64,000 bases of DNA, taken from Phycisphaerales bacterium (GTDB lineage Bacteria; Planctomycetota; Phycisphaerae; Phycisphaerales; UBA1924). The stretch spans positions 1-64,000 of the forward strand of contig JAGQON010000008.1 of assembly GCA_020427395.1 (NCBI GenBank), read 5' to 3'. Shown one piece after another: positions 25,060-34,384 of this stretch. The translations under genes were made by a program, and so were the position numbers. Each line of letters begins with the position of its first letter. Within the stretch, counting starts at the first letter, position 1. Under the pieces are notes generated by a model that did not search any database, was not told the origin of the DNA, and saw only the letters and a program-made list of their open reading frames with translations.

Positions 25060-26298
25060 ATGAGCGTTGAACTCCCCTTCTACCTTGACCATGCCGCCAC
25101 GACCCCGTGCGATCCGCGCGTCGTCGAGGCCATGATGCCCTACTTCACCGACATGTTCGGCAACCCCGGCTCTCGCAATCACTCCTTCGGCTGGGACAGC
25201 GAGAACGCCGTCGACAAGGCCCGCGAGCAAGTCGCGTCGCTGCTCGGCGCGGATGCCAAGGAGGTCATCTTCACCTCCGGCTCAACCGAGAGCAACAACA
25301 TCGCCATCAAGGGCGCCGCAAACATGTACGCCAAGAAGCCCGCGGGCGAATCGCATCGCGGGCACATCATCACGGCGATCCATGAGCACAAGGCCGTGCT
25401 CGACCCGTGCAAGCGCCTCGAGAAAGAGGGCTTCGATGTCACCTGGCTCGAGCCCGGTGCAGACGGCATCATCACCCGCGCGATGATCGAGGACGCCCTC
25501 CGCGAGGACACCATCCTCGTCACCATCATGTGGGCCAACAACGAGATCGGCACGATCAACGAGATCCCTGAGATTGGCGAACTCTGCCACGACAAGGGCG
25601 TGATCTTCCATACTGACGCCACCCAATGGGTGGGCAAGATGCCCACCGATGTCCAGGCCGCCAATGTCGACCTGCTCTCGTTGTCGGGCCACAAGATCTA
25701 CGGCCCCAAGGGCGTCGGTGCTCTCTATGTCCGCCGTCGTCGCCCGCGTGTCCGACTGGTCCCCCTCCAGGAGGGCGGAGGTCAGGAACGCGGCTTCCGC
25801 TCGGGCACGCTGAATGTCACCGGCATCGTCGGTCTGGGCAAGGCCTGCGAGTTCTGTGCGCAGGAGATGGAGACGGATGCCGAGCGTCTGCTCGCGCTGC
25901 GTCATCGCCTGGAGGACAAGCTCAAGGCGGCCCTCGATGTCGTCCAGGTCAACGGTCACAACGAGAAGCGTCTCCCGCACATCACCAACATCTCCTTCGG
26001 CTTCGTCGAGGGCGAGAGCCTGATGATGGCCCTCAAGGAGATCGCCATGAGCTCGGGCTCGGCCTGCACCAGCGCCTCGCTCGAACCCAGCTATGTCCTC
26101 AAGGCCCTCGGGATCGGCGACGATCTCGCCCACTCCTCGCTTCGTATCAGCATGGGGCGTTGGACCACCCAGGAGCAGATCGATTACGCCGCCGACAAGA
26201 TCATCGAGGCGGTCACCAAGCTCCGAGAACTGTCGCCGCTCTTCGATATGCACAACGAGGGCATCGACATCACCAAGATCGAGTGGGCGCACCACTAG
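25060..26298 (+). CDS. iscS: Cysteine desulfurase IscS
   Basis: Pyridoxal-phosphate enzyme that supplies persulfide sulfur for Fe-S clusters. Motifs in order are [66 protein letters not shown] with the PLP-binding Lys, and the long IscS-type active-site loop [20 protein letters not shown] with the catalytic Cys. The length of 412 residues matches IscS (404). It heads an iscS-iscU-iscA cluster. The GAGGAA upstream of the ATG is a good ribosome binding site. Confidence 0.97.
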   Translation: MSVELPFYLDHAATTPCDPRVVEAMMPYFTDMFGNPGSRNHSFGWDSENAVDKAREQVASLLGADAKEVIFTSGSTESNNIAIKGAANMYAKKPAGESHRGHIITAIHEHKAVLDPCKRLEKEGFDVTWLEPGADGIITRAMIEDALREDTILVTIMWANNEIGTINEIPEIGELCHDKGVIFHTDATQWVGKMPTDVQAANVDLLSLSGHKIYGPKGVGALYVRRRRPRVRLVPLQEGGGQERGFRSGTLNVTGIVGLGKACEFCAQEMETDAERLLALRHRLEDKLKAALDVVQVNGHNEKRLPHITNISFGFVEGESLMMALKEIAMSSGSACTSASLEPSYVLKALGIGDDLAHSSLRISMGRWTTQEQIDYAADKIIEAVTKLRELSPLFDMHNEGIDITKIEWAHH

Positions 26299-26338
26299 GT
26301 CGAAATGTACAACTGACTCTACACCAGCGAGGTGAAAC

Positions 26339-26740
26339 ATGGCATATTCAGACAAGGTCATTGAACACTACGAGAAGCCCCGCAATGTGGGGACCTTCGG
26401 CACCCAGAAAGAGATCAAGGAACGCCGCGACATCGGCGTCGGGCTCGTCGGCGCGCCCGAGTGCGGCGATGTGATGCAGCTCCAGATCAAGGTTGACGAC
26501 GCTACCGGCAAGATCGAAGACGCGAAGTTCAAGTGTTTCGGCTGCGGCTCGGCCATCGCCAGTTCGTCGCTCGCCACCGAGTGGCTCAAGGGCAAGACCC
26601 TCGACGAGGGCCTCGAGATCAAAAACACTCAGATCGTCGAAGAGCTCTCGCTCCCGCCGGTGAAGATCCACTGCTCGGTTCTGGCCGAGGACGCGATCAA
26701 GGCCGCGATCGCCGATTACAAGGGCAAGCACACCAACTGA
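26339..26740 (+). CDS. iscU: Fe-S cluster scaffold protein IscU
   Basis: A 133-residue IscU. It begins YSDKVIEHYEKPRNVGTF and keeps the three cluster cysteines: in GAPECGDVM, KCFGCGSAIASSS and VKIHCSVLAEDAI. The LPPVKIHC motif is the HscA-recognition sequence of IscU. It is 40 bases downstream of iscS and clearly in the same operon. HscA and HscB genes are not in the immediate neighbourhood. Confidence 0.96.
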   Translation: MAYSDKVIEHYEKPRNVGTFGTQKEIKERRDIGVGLVGAPECGDVMQLQIKVDDATGKIEDAKFKCFGCGSAIASSSLATEWLKGKTLDEGLEIKNTQIVEELSLPPVKIHCSVLAEDAIKAAIADYKGKHTN

Positions 26741-26814
26741 TCGATCAATTCGACGGTTTGGAGCGTATAGAATCCTGACCTATCAGGTACGAACGAATCG
26801 TAAGGAGCGTGACC

Positions 26815-27180
26815 ATGAGCACCCCCACCACCGAAGCTACGCAAGACCAGGCCGTCATCATCACCGAGACCGCGGCCCGCGAGATCAAGAACATCATCGA
26901 GACCCAGGAACTCGACCTCGACAAGGTCCGCCTGCGTGTCGGTGTCAAGGGCGGCGGATGCTCGGGATTCAGCTACCTGCTCGACCTCACCGAGTCTCAG
27001 AAGGACTCCGATGAGCTCTTTGAGCAGCACGGCATCAAGATCATCATCGATCCCAAATCCCTGCTCTACCTGTCCGGCGTCACCGTCGATTTCAAGGACG
27101 AGCTCATGGGACGCGGGTTCGTCTTCAACAACCCCAACGCGACCAGCAGCTGCGGCTGCGGCTCGAGCTTCGCGGTCTGA
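26815..27180 (+). CDS. iscA: A-type iron-sulfur carrier (IscA/ErpA)
   Basis: A 121-residue A-type carrier that passes Fe-S clusters to target proteins. The start at 26815 has AAGGAG seven bases upstream; an in-frame GTG at 26809 is less likely. The three conserved cysteines are in GVKGGGCSGFSYLLDL and in SSCGCGSSFAV. The core IIIDPKSLLYLSGVTVDFKD is intact. It closes the isc operon, with a strong terminator 25 bases after its stop. IscA and ErpA cannot be separated by sequence alone here. Confidence 0.93.
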   Translation: MSTPTTEATQDQAVIITETAAREIKNIIETQELDLDKVRLRVGVKGGGCSGFSYLLDLTESQKDSDELFEQHGIKIIIDPKSLLYLSGVTVDFKDELMGRGFVFNNPNATSSCGCGSSFAV

Positions 27181-27205
27181 GCCTCACAACCGGCAAAACT
27201 GGCAG

Positions 27206-27231
27206 ACGCCCCGAGAACATCGGGGCGTTTT
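27206..27231 (+). terminator. Terminator of the isc operon
   Basis: Perfect 9-bp stem ACGCCCCGA / TCGGGGCGT with a GAACA loop and a short T-run. Confidence 0.85.
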
Positions 27232-27321
27232 CATGTTTCCGGGTTGCAGAAACACCCGGAATACGCTTGAATAGTCGTCTGCCTCTCCACAACCACCCCG
27301 AAGCCGAATGAGAACGCCCCT

Positions 27322-27795
27322 ATGACTGAGACCCCGGTCCCGCTCGATACCACCCAAGGGTACTGCCCCCCCACCGCGGTCCAGTTCAGCGTGTTCCTCA
27401 CGAACAAGGTCGGGAAGATGCTCGACCTCACCGAGCACCTCGACGAGGCCCATATCGAGCTCTGTGCGATCTCGGTCCATGAGGCCTCCGACCATGCCGT
27501 CGTTCGCATCATCACCGACAACGCGAGCGAGACCCGCCAGATGCTCAGGGCCACCGGATTCCCGTTCTCCGAGCGGGAGGTTCTGCTCGTCGAGCTCAGC
27601 GAGGGGCACTCGCTCTCTAAGCTCTGCCTGTTCCTGCTCGGGGCCGAGATCAACATCGCCTTCGCCTACCCGCTGCTGCACCGCAGCAGCGACAACCCGA
27701 GCATCGCCATCGCGGTCGATGACGCCACACTGGCGGGGCAGATCCTGTCCCGCAAGGGGTTCAAAATGCTCGGCGAGTGCGATCTGCACCAATGA
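27322..27795 (+). CDS. ACT-domain protein with tandem ACT-like folds
   Basis: A 157-residue protein with two ACT-like halves. The first has VQFSVFLTNKVGKMLDLTEH and AHIELCAISVHEASDHAVVR, the classic beta-alpha-beta start with a Gly before the helix (N-x-VGKML). The second has INIAFAYPLLHRSSDNPSIA and ends LAGQILSRKGFKMLGECDL. ACT modules bind amino acids or other small ligands and regulate enzymes, but there is no catalytic domain here. It may be a small regulatory subunit. It lies after the isc terminator and seems to be a single gene. Confidence 0.82.
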   Translation: MTETPVPLDTTQGYCPPTAVQFSVFLTNKVGKMLDLTEHLDEAHIELCAISVHEASDHAVVRIITDNASETRQMLRATGFPFSEREVLLVELSEGHSLSKLCLFLLGAEINIAFAYPLLHRSSDNPSIAIAVDDATLAGQILSRKGFKMLGECDLHQ

Positions 27796-27919
27796 AAATC
27801 GCCTGTCAGGGCCGCTTCTACCCCCTTTTTTGAGCCAAACTACCGAATCGCCAGAACGCCCCAGCAGGGGTTCCGGTATCGTTGTATATCCCCAACACCT
27901 TCAGAGGAGTCATCACACC

Positions 27920-28966
27920 ATGAAACGCACCATCACCACGATCGCCGGCCTGTGCGCTGGTATCTCGTTCCTCGCAACCCCTGCCCTCGCAGGACCCGAG
28001 CACAAAGAGCACAAGATGGCCGACAAGGCCGCACAGCCAACGCTCGAAGACATCGTTGGCGAAGTTGCAATCCCCGAACTCTTCATCGGCTCCTCGGCCC
28101 CCGAACTGCAGATCGCTAAGTTCGTCAAGGGCGACTCGGTCCAGCAGTTCGAAGACGGCAAGGTGTATGTGGTCGAGTTCTGGGCGACCTGGTGTGGCCC
28201 GTGCATCGCCGCCTTCCCCCACCTCTCCGAGCTCCAGGCCGAGCACAAAGAGAGTGTCCAGTTCATCGGCGTCAATGTCTGGGAAGGCGTTGATGACCAG
28301 GCCGAGCGCATCGAGAAAGTCGAGGGCTTTGTCGCCGATCAGGGCGATCGCATGAGCTACACCGTCGCGGTCGAGAACGGTTCCGCCATGGCTGACACAT
28401 GGATGAAGCCCGCCGGCCAGAACGGTATCCCCGCGGCGTTCATTGTGGACGGCAAGGGCAAGATCGCCTGGGTCGGACATCCGATGAATATGGATGAACC
28501 ACTCGAGTCGGTTCTTGCTGGCAACTTCGACGCCAAGGAAGCCATCGCAGACTACAAGAAGCAGAGCCTGATGATGGCCGGCTACCAGAAGTTCATGACC
28601 GGGTTCCGTACCGGCGAGAATATCGACGAGGCCACCGTGATCGCCAAGATCCTCGTCAACGACTACTTCCAGGACGAGCCCGGCGCACTTAACGCGGTCG
28701 CCTGGACGCTGCTCAGTTCAAACAGCGACAAGGTCACCGAGGAGCACACCAAGATCGCCTACAACGCCGCCAAGCAGGCCTGCGAAGCCACCGAGTGGAA
28801 AGACTGGATGATCCTCGACACCTACGCGATGGCATGCCACAAGATGGGTAAGAACGACGAGGCAGTCAAGTGGCAGACCAAGGCCATCGAACTGCTTCCC
28901 GAAGACGCCGCCAAGAATAAGCCCGAACTCGAAGCGACGCTTGAGAAGTACAAGAATCAGGGCTGA
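27920..28966 (+). CDS. TlpA/ResA-like periplasmic thioredoxin with a helical C-terminal domain
   Basis: A 348-residue protein from the ATG at 27920 (GAGGAG upstream); the same frame stays open upstream to 27464 over the ACT gene but that part is not coding. Residues 1-25 are a signal peptide (MKRTITTIAGLCAGISFLAT). The thioredoxin domain (about 60-200) has YVVEFWATWCGPCIAAFPHL with the WCGPC active site and the cis-Pro loop NGIPAAFIVDGKGKIAWVG. The last 150 residues are helical with TPR-like repeats. It is probably a periplasmic disulfide reductase or cytochrome c maturation-type protein. It converges on trxB and shares a terminator with it. Confidence 0.9.
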   Translation: MKRTITTIAGLCAGISFLATPALAGPEHKEHKMADKAAQPTLEDIVGEVAIPELFIGSSAPELQIAKFVKGDSVQQFEDGKVYVVEFWATWCGPCIAAFPHLSELQAEHKESVQFIGVNVWEGVDDQAERIEKVEGFVADQGDRMSYTVAVENGSAMADTWMKPAGQNGIPAAFIVDGKGKIAWVGHPMNMDEPLESVLAGNFDAKEAIADYKKQSLMMAGYQKFMTGFRTGENIDEATVIAKILVNDYFQDEPGALNAVAWTLLSSNSDKVTEEHTKIAYNAAKQACEATEWKDWMILDTYAMACHKMGKNDEAVKWQTKAIELLPEDAAKNKPELEATLEKYKNQG

Positions 28967-28990
28967 TCAACTCACTGAACTCCAGAATGA

Positions 28991-29021
28991 AAACACCCCG
29001 CATCACGCGGGGTGTTTTTTT
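28991..29021. terminator. Bidirectional terminator between the thioredoxin gene and trxB
   Basis: Stem AAACACCCCGC / GCGGGGTGTTT with an ATCAC loop. A T-run follows on the plus side and A residues precede it, so it works on both strands. Confidence 0.88.
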
Positions 29022-29041
29022 CAACGCGCAAACGGCAGGGT

Positions 29042-30052
29042 TCAGTGCAAGCCGCGTGCACCCAGCCAGTGCTCCGTATCGATCGCGGCCTGACAGCCCA
29101 TGCCCGCGGCCGTGATCGCCTGGCGGTACTTGGCATCCGCGACATCGCCGGCCGCGAAGACGCCATCGATGTTGGTCTTGCTCGATCGGGTCGCGAGTTC
29201 AATATACCCAGCGTCATCAAACACCAGCCCCGACTCCTGCAGGAACCGTGTCGCGGGGGTGTGCCCGATGGCGACGAACATGCCCTTGACCGCCAGTTCC
29301 GACTCCTCGCCCGTCACGGTGTCCTTGAGCACAACCGCGCGCAGCTTCTCGTTGCCGTGCTCGTCCGGTGCGCTGAGGCAATCGATCACGACCTTGTTCC
29401 ACATCATCTCGGCGTTGGGCTTGCTCAGGAACCGCTCCTGCATCACACGCGACGCACGCAGCGAATCACGCCGGTGGATGACATAGACCTTGGAACCGAA
29501 GTTCGTCAGGTAGGTTGCCTCTTCCATCGCGGTGTCCCCGCCGCCGATGACCGCCAGCGGCTGATTCCGGAACGCCGGCAACGCCCCGTCGCACACGGCG
29601 CAGGCGCTCACGCCGCCGCCGGTTGTCGCCAGCATCATCTCGCTCTCGAGCCCGAGCCAGTTGGCCGTGGCACCCGTAGATATAATGACGGCGTGGGCCT
29701 GGATCGCCTTTCCATCTGAGGTGTGTAGCGTGTGTGGCGAGCAATCATTACTGAACTCACATCGCACGATGTCCTCGCCGACGACCTTGGTCCCGAAGCG
29801 GCGTGCCTGCTGCTCGAACTTCATCATCATCTCGGGACCGGCGACACCCTCGGGGAAGCCGGGGTAGTTCTCGACATCGGTGGTTAGCATCAGCTGCCCG
29901 CCGGGGAGCACCGGCCCGGGGTCCTGCTTGGCAACGCCGACATAGACAACCGGATTGAGGTTCGCTCTCGCGGCATAGATCGCCGCGGTCCAACCCGCAG
30001 GCCCCGACCCGATGATGACGACCTTGTGCACGCTGTTCTGGGTATCTGTCAA
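29042..30052 (-). CDS. trxB: Thioredoxin reductase
   Basis: FAD/NADPH-dependent enzyme that reduces thioredoxin. It has the N-terminal FAD fold KVVIIGSGPAGWTAAIYAAR, the redox pair in ACAVCDGALPAF (CAVC), the NADPH-binding AVIGGGDTAMEEATYLTNFG, and the second FAD motif DGVFAAGDVADAKYRQAITA. The length of 336 residues is normal. It begins with ATG and has no close partner on the same strand. It could serve the TlpA-like protein that converges on it only indirectly, since that one is periplasmic. Confidence 0.96.
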   Translation of the reverse strand: MTDTQNSVHKVVIIGSGPAGWTAAIYAARANLNPVVYVGVAKQDPGPVLPGGQLMLTTDVENYPGFPEGVAGPEMMMKFEQQARRFGTKVVGEDIVRCEFSNDCSPHTLHTSDGKAIQAHAVIISTGATANWLGLESEMMLATTGGGVSACAVCDGALPAFRNQPLAVIGGGDTAMEEATYLTNFGSKVYVIHRRDSLRASRVMQERFLSKPNAEMMWNKVVIDCLSAPDEHGNEKLRAVVLKDTVTGEESELAVKGMFVAIGHTPATRFLQESGLVFDDAGYIELATRSSKTNIDGVFAAGDVADAKYRQAITAAGMGCQAAIDTEHWLGARGLH

Positions 30053-30177
30053 ACCGTCGCTCCTGTTTCCTCATTGATGCCTGCGTCACGAGGCTGAGAG
30101 AACCCGACCCAATGGGCAGGTATTCCTCTCCAGCCCGAGCGGGAGGGGATCGTAGCGCCGCTGAGTGCACGAAAAAA

Positions 30178-30205
30178 CCGGGCACGCTCGATGGAGCGTG
30201 CCCGG
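30178..30205 (-). terminator. Terminator of the sigma-factor gene
   Basis: Perfect 12-bp stem CCGGGCACGCTC / GAGCGTGCCCGG with a GATG loop. Six A residues at 30172-30177 give the U-tract on the minus strand. Confidence 0.9.
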
Positions 30206-30247
30206 CAGGAAGAAGAGGAAGGAATCGAGTGTGGTGTTCTGTGCGGA

Positions 30248-31222
30248 TCAGCCGGCCCGGATGCCGCGGTCGTCATGCCGCAGGCTGGTGGGTCGCTGTT
30301 CCTCGGTGTGAATCTCTTCGAAGGCCGGCTCGTCGCGACGGAAGAATCGACTGGGCTTCGCGTCATTGAGACGCTCATTCAAACGCTCCAGAGATTCCTC
30401 GATAATCTGACGCACGCGCTCACGAGAGATGCCCACCTCGGAGGCGATCTCTTTGAGTGTGAGCGGCTCGGAGCCGTCGAGACCGAAACGCAGACGCAGG
30501 ATCTCAGCCTCGCGATCGTCGATGGTTTCCATCAGGCGACGAAGGATGCCCAGCTCCTCTTCACGAAGCGAGCGATCCTCGGGGGTGCTGATGCGGTAGT
30601 CCGCGATCAGCCCGTCGAGACCAACAGCCTCGCCGTCCATGTCGCGGGGAGCCTGGTTGGGTGCGTTGAAGACCTTGACGGCCCGCTTGATGATCTGCAC
30701 CTTCTTGAGGGGCAGGTCCATCGACTCGGCGAGCTGTTCCATGCTGGGCTCGTGCCCGAGCTCGGCGCTGAGCTTGCGCGAGTGCATCTTCCACTTCGCG
30801 ATCAGCTCGACCATGTACGCCGGGATGTGGATGGGCTGGTTGGCATTCATGAGGGCACGCTTGATGCCCTGCTTGATCCACCAGCTACCGTAGGTGCTGA
30901 ACCGTGCGCCCTGCGCCGGATCAAAGCCCTCAACGGCACGCATGAGCCCGATGTTGCCCTCTTCGATCAGATCGGTGAGGGCCAGCCCACGGTTGCTGTA
31001 TTTCTTGGCAATCGCGACGACGAGGCGGAGGTTGCTCTTGATCATCCGATCGCGTGCCTCTGGGCACTGATCGTTGATGATCCGCCAACCGAGCTCGCGC
31101 TCTTCCTCAGCGGTCAACAGGGGATAGCGGTTGATCTCCTGCAGATAGGTCTGCAATGAAGACTTGACGCCAGACGACGCCCCGTTTGCACGGGATACGG
31201 ACGAACCAAAAGATGTACTCAC
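30248..31222 (-). CDS. RNA polymerase sigma factor, RpoD/SigA-like (sigma-70 group 1 or 2)
   Basis: A 324-residue sigma-70 protein without region 1.1. Region 1.2 is LQTYLQEINRYPLLTAEEER; region 2 has NLRLVVAIAKKYSNRGLALT, DLIEEGNIGLMRAVEGFDP and FSTYGSWWIKQGIKRAL; region 3 follows with ELGHEPSMEQLAESMDL; region 4 has RLRFGLDGSEPLTLKEIASE and GISRERVRQIIEESLERL. It starts at GTG with GGAAA upstream. A tail of about 30 residues (RFFRRDEPAFEEIHTEEQR) is extra. The length suggests either a short housekeeping factor or a RpoS-like group 2 factor; a second sigma gene elsewhere would decide. It has a perfect terminator. Confidence 0.93.
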   Translation of the reverse strand: MSTSFGSSVSRANGASSGVKSSLQTYLQEINRYPLLTAEEERELGWRIINDQCPEARDRMIKSNLRLVVAIAKKYSNRGLALTDLIEEGNIGLMRAVEGFDPAQGARFSTYGSWWIKQGIKRALMNANQPIHIPAYMVELIAKWKMHSRKLSAELGHEPSMEQLAESMDLPLKKVQIIKRAVKVFNAPNQAPRDMDGEAVGLDGLIADYRISTPEDRSLREEELGILRRLMETIDDREAEILRLRFGLDGSEPLTLKEIASEVGISRERVRQIIEESLERLNERLNDAKPSRFFRRDEPAFEEIHTEEQRPTSLRHDDRGIRAG

Positions 31223-31521
31223 TTTCCTACCCTACCCTTTCCGCAGCGAACGCTGCCGGAAAAAAACAGATGGTCGGGGGGACAAAGATCCCTCCCCTAC
31301 TCCGTTCGTCAGTCTACCCGATGTGTTCCATCGACGGAACACCAAAAGGCCTGAAGCAAGGGGAATTTCTTGTGATCTTGACTGGCATAAGCTCGCCTGT
31401 TTAGGCCGGTTAGGGCGATCGAGACACTTTTTTGGCAATATGATCGGTCTCTCAAAAACTTTATTGGCATCCGATGAAAACCGTGGCACACTGCGCCCCA
31501 CAACGCCCGATACGGAGAAGC
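31223..31521. other. Divergent intergenic region between the sigma factor and the UVR-motif gene
   Basis: About 300 bases without a gene. A small hairpin (GCAGCG AA CGCTGC) lies near 31242-31255, followed by seven A residues, inside the sigma-factor leader. A TTGACT at 31378-31383 could be a -35 element for the plus-strand gene but the -10 is weak. Confidence 0.4.
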
Positions 31522-32349
31522 ATGGAACGCGACCTCACCGAAATACTCGAAGAATGGCCCTTCGAACCGGGGAAAATCTCCGTCCGGGTGATCGAGGGTA
31601 AGGACGGGGACCCAAGGATCCAGGTCCGCCTCGATCTGGGTATCCTCCAGATGCATGTCGCGGGGCGACCCGACGGGCGACACCCGGAGGGATACGACTC
31701 CCTGCTGGACTTCCAGGAGTCACAGATCGATCAGATGCAAATGGAAGAGATGGCGGCCGATCAGGAACCCGAGTCAGAGCCAGCCATCGAGGGGTTCACA
31801 GAGGAGGACGAGGACGATTCGCCTCGCATCCCACGCTTCATCAGCACAGAAGACTGCAAAGCCCTCCGTGAAGAAGCCCAGCAGTACTACCACCGATACA
31901 TCGCCCTGCTTGTCCTCGAGGACTACGAGGCCGTAGTCCGTGACACCTCACGCAACCTGCGGGTACTCGATCTCTTCCGAGACTACGCCATCGAAGAAGA
32001 AGACCGCCACGCCATGGAGGGGCACCGCCCCTACATCATGATGATGCGCGCCCGGGCACTCGCGAGCCAGGCGATGAAGGCCGAAGAGAACAAGGCGGCA
32101 ATCTTCGCGATCGACGAGGGGCTTGAATCGCTCAAGGCCTACTACGAGTCGCTCGATCGACCCGAACTCTTCGACGAGTCAGGCGAGGCACAGATGCTCC
32201 GAGATATGCGGGACTCGCTCGTGCCCAAGCTCCCCGTAAGCCAGAAGGCCGAGCTTCGTCAGCGACTGGAGGCCGCGATCGCCTCTGAGAACTTCGAGCT
32301 CGCGGCCATCCTCCGCGACGAGATCAAGATGCTCGGCGGCGATGCCTAA
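31522..32349 (+). CDS. UVR (UvrB/UvrC) motif protein of unknown function
   Basis: A 275-residue acidic protein. The ATG at 31522 has GGAGA just upstream. The N-terminal 60 residues form strands (ISVRVIEGKDGDPRIQVRLD), followed by an acidic linker (EEDEDDSPRIPRF), a helical middle (YYHRYIALLVLEDYEAVVRD) and a C-terminal UVR motif (AELRQRLEAAIASENFELAA, then ILRDEIKML). This helical hairpin in UvrB mediates UvrC binding and also occurs in ClpC/McsA-type proteins. No nuclease or helicase is present. It overlaps the convergent mnmG by four bases at the stop codons. Confidence 0.75.
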   Translation: MERDLTEILEEWPFEPGKISVRVIEGKDGDPRIQVRLDLGILQMHVAGRPDGRHPEGYDSLLDFQESQIDQMQMEEMAADQEPESEPAIEGFTEEDEDDSPRIPRFISTEDCKALREEAQQYYHRYIALLVLEDYEAVVRDTSRNLRVLDLFRDYAIEEEDRHAMEGHRPYIMMMRARALASQAMKAEENKAAIFAIDEGLESLKAYYESLDRPELFDESGEAQMLRDMRDSLVPKLPVSQKAELRQRLEAAIASENFELAAILRDEIKMLGGDA

Positions 32350-34253
32350 GCACCCCGCTCCGCGCGGGCACGCTTGACCAGCACGCTCAGCAGGGTGATA
32401 TCCGCCGGCGTGATGCCCTCGAGCCTCGACGCCTGCCCGAAGGTCGTGGGCTTGTAACGATCGAGGGCATTCTTCGCCTCGGTCCGCATCGCCGTGAGCG
32501 ACATGTAATCCACCCAGTCCGGCAGCGGTCGGTGCTCTAAATCCGCGCTGCGTGCGATCTCGCGCCGCTGGCGTTCGACATACGGCGCGTACCGGGCCTC
32601 GGAATGCAGCGTCAACCAGATGCCGCGCGGCTGCTCGCCGAGTTCGGATGTCAGCAGTTCCCGCAGATGCTCGCAGGTGAAATCCGGCTCCAGCACCCGC
32701 TGTTCGATGGTCTTCTCGCCATCCTTCGTGGTCCGCATCAGCTCGCGCCCGCGATCCAGGATCGCCTTGCGCTCACAGTATCGCCGCCAGCGGTCACGCC
32801 CAAGCTCACTCTGGCTGAGCAGCCCAAGCTCCTGAGCGATCGGTGTCAGGCGATCTGGCGCGTTATCGCCTCGCAGGATCAGTCGGTGCTCCGCCCGGCT
32901 GGTGAACATCCGGTACGGCTCACGAGGGGTCTTCGTGACGAGGTCGTCCATGAGGACACCGATATAGGCCTGATCGCGATCAAGGGTGAACGCCTCGTAC
33001 GAATCCTCACCATCTCGCGAGAGCAGAGCCGCGTTGATACCCGCCACCAACCCCTGTGCCGCGGCTTCCTCGTATCCGCTGGTCCCATTGATCTGTCCGG
33101 CCAGGAACAACCCCTTCACGCGGCGCGTCTGACCAGTCGTCAGGATCTGGTGCGGTCGGACCATGTCATACTCGACCGCGTAGCCATACTGAAGAATTTC
33201 GGCCTCGGCGCAGCCGGGCATGCCCTTGACGATCTCATCCTGGATATCGCTGGGCAGGCTCGTAGCGATGCCATTGCAGTAGATCCAGTCACTTTCGAGC
33301 GATTCGGGCTCGAGGTACACCCCGTGCGATTCTCGTTCCCGGAAGCGAACGACCTTGTCCTCGATGCTGGGGCAATAGCGTGGTCCCTGGGCGAGATAAC
33401 CCGAGTACATCGGTGCTCGATCGAGGTTCGCCCGGATGAGCTCGTGCGAGACCTCGCTGGTCCGCGACTGCCAGCAGCCGACCTGCTCAAGCAGCGGGAA
33501 GCGATCGCACACCGTCTCGCCAACCTGCCAGCCGCCCGGCGTCAGTTCGGAGAAGGCGAACGGATCCTCGTCGCCGAACTCAAGATCCAGCGTGTCCGTT
33601 TCGATCGTGCTCACACGCAGCCGCGGCGGCGTGCCGGTCCGCAATCGCCCGAGCTCAAAGCCAAGCTCGCTCAGCGACCCGGAGATCCCGTACGCGGCCT
33701 CCTCACCCCGGCGTCCGCCCGGCGTCTGCTGCTCGCCCGTGTGCATCAGCCCGCGCATGAAGGTGCCGGTCGTAAGCACCACGGCTGGGGCACGAAGATC
33801 GAACTCGCCCTCGCTCGTCGCGACGCGGAACCCGATTGCTCGCTTGGGCTCGTCACCCTCTATGAGGATCTGCTCCACCGTGCCCTCGATCACGTCGATC
33901 TCGGGTCGAGATTCGACCATTGCCTGGGCGACGCGGGCGTAGGCGTGCTTGTCGGACTGACACCGCTGCCCGTGGACGGCCGCCCCTTTGGAAGTGTTGA
34001 GCACCTTGAACTGGATCCCGGTCGCATCCGCGATGAGCCCCATGAGCCCGCCCATCGCGTCGATTTCGCGGACGAGTTGGCCCTTGGCAAGCCCCCCGAT
34101 CGCGGGGTTACAACTCAAGGTGCCTATTTTGGACTTTTTGATGCTAATAAGGGCGACGCTTGATTCGCGGCCGAGCAGGTTCGCGGCAGCCCACGCGGCC
34201 TCCAATCCCGCATGCCCCCCACCGACCACGATGACCGCGTAACGCGTTCGCAT
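32346..34253 (-). CDS. mnmG: tRNA uridine 5-carboxymethylaminomethyl modification enzyme MnmG
   Basis: FAD-dependent partner of MnmE that modifies U34 in tRNAs for Lys, Glu and others. The 635-residue protein has the dinucleotide fold VIVVGGGHAGLEAAWAAANL, the signature SCNPAIGGLAKGQLVREIDA, TGTFMRGLMHTGEQQTPGGR, the PRYCPSIEDKVVRF block and LFLAGQINGTSGYEEAAAQG. The C-terminal helical domain (RTEAKNALDRYKPTTFGQAS; RLEGITPADITLL) is intact. The nearest MnmE candidate is the truncated GTPase at 16.9 kb. It converges on the UVR-motif gene with a 4-nt overlap. Confidence 0.97.
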   Translation of the reverse strand: MRTRYAVIVVGGGHAGLEAAWAAANLLGRESSVALISIKKSKIGTLSCNPAIGGLAKGQLVREIDAMGGLMGLIADATGIQFKVLNTSKGAAVHGQRCQSDKHAYARVAQAMVESRPEIDVIEGTVEQILIEGDEPKRAIGFRVATSEGEFDLRAPAVVLTTGTFMRGLMHTGEQQTPGGRRGEEAAYGISGSLSELGFELGRLRTGTPPRLRVSTIETDTLDLEFGDEDPFAFSELTPGGWQVGETVCDRFPLLEQVGCWQSRTSEVSHELIRANLDRAPMYSGYLAQGPRYCPSIEDKVVRFRERESHGVYLEPESLESDWIYCNGIATSLPSDIQDEIVKGMPGCAEAEILQYGYAVEYDMVRPHQILTTGQTRRVKGLFLAGQINGTSGYEEAAAQGLVAGINAALLSRDGEDSYEAFTLDRDQAYIGVLMDDLVTKTPREPYRMFTSRAEHRLILRGDNAPDRLTPIAQELGLLSQSELGRDRWRRYCERKAILDRGRELMRTTKDGEKTIEQRVLEPDFTCEHLRELLTSELGEQPRGIWLTLHSEARYAPYVERQRREIARSADLEHRPLPDWVDYMSLTAMRTEAKNALDRYKPTTFGQASRLEGITPADITLLSVLVKRARAERGA

Positions 34254-34384
34254 CGGTGATTTTATGCAAGAAATAACGAAATCAAGCGTTGCTCGTTCGT
34301 ACCCATCTTGGCAGGGCCTTGTTTGTCTGGTACCCTGTTACGAACTTTATTGCTGCACGCCACTGTCATCCAAGGGACATACCG

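Noticed and set aside
32604..34163. 519-residue plus-strand ORF opposite mnmG
   Set aside because: It is a shadow of the well-supported mnmG frame with no domain content.
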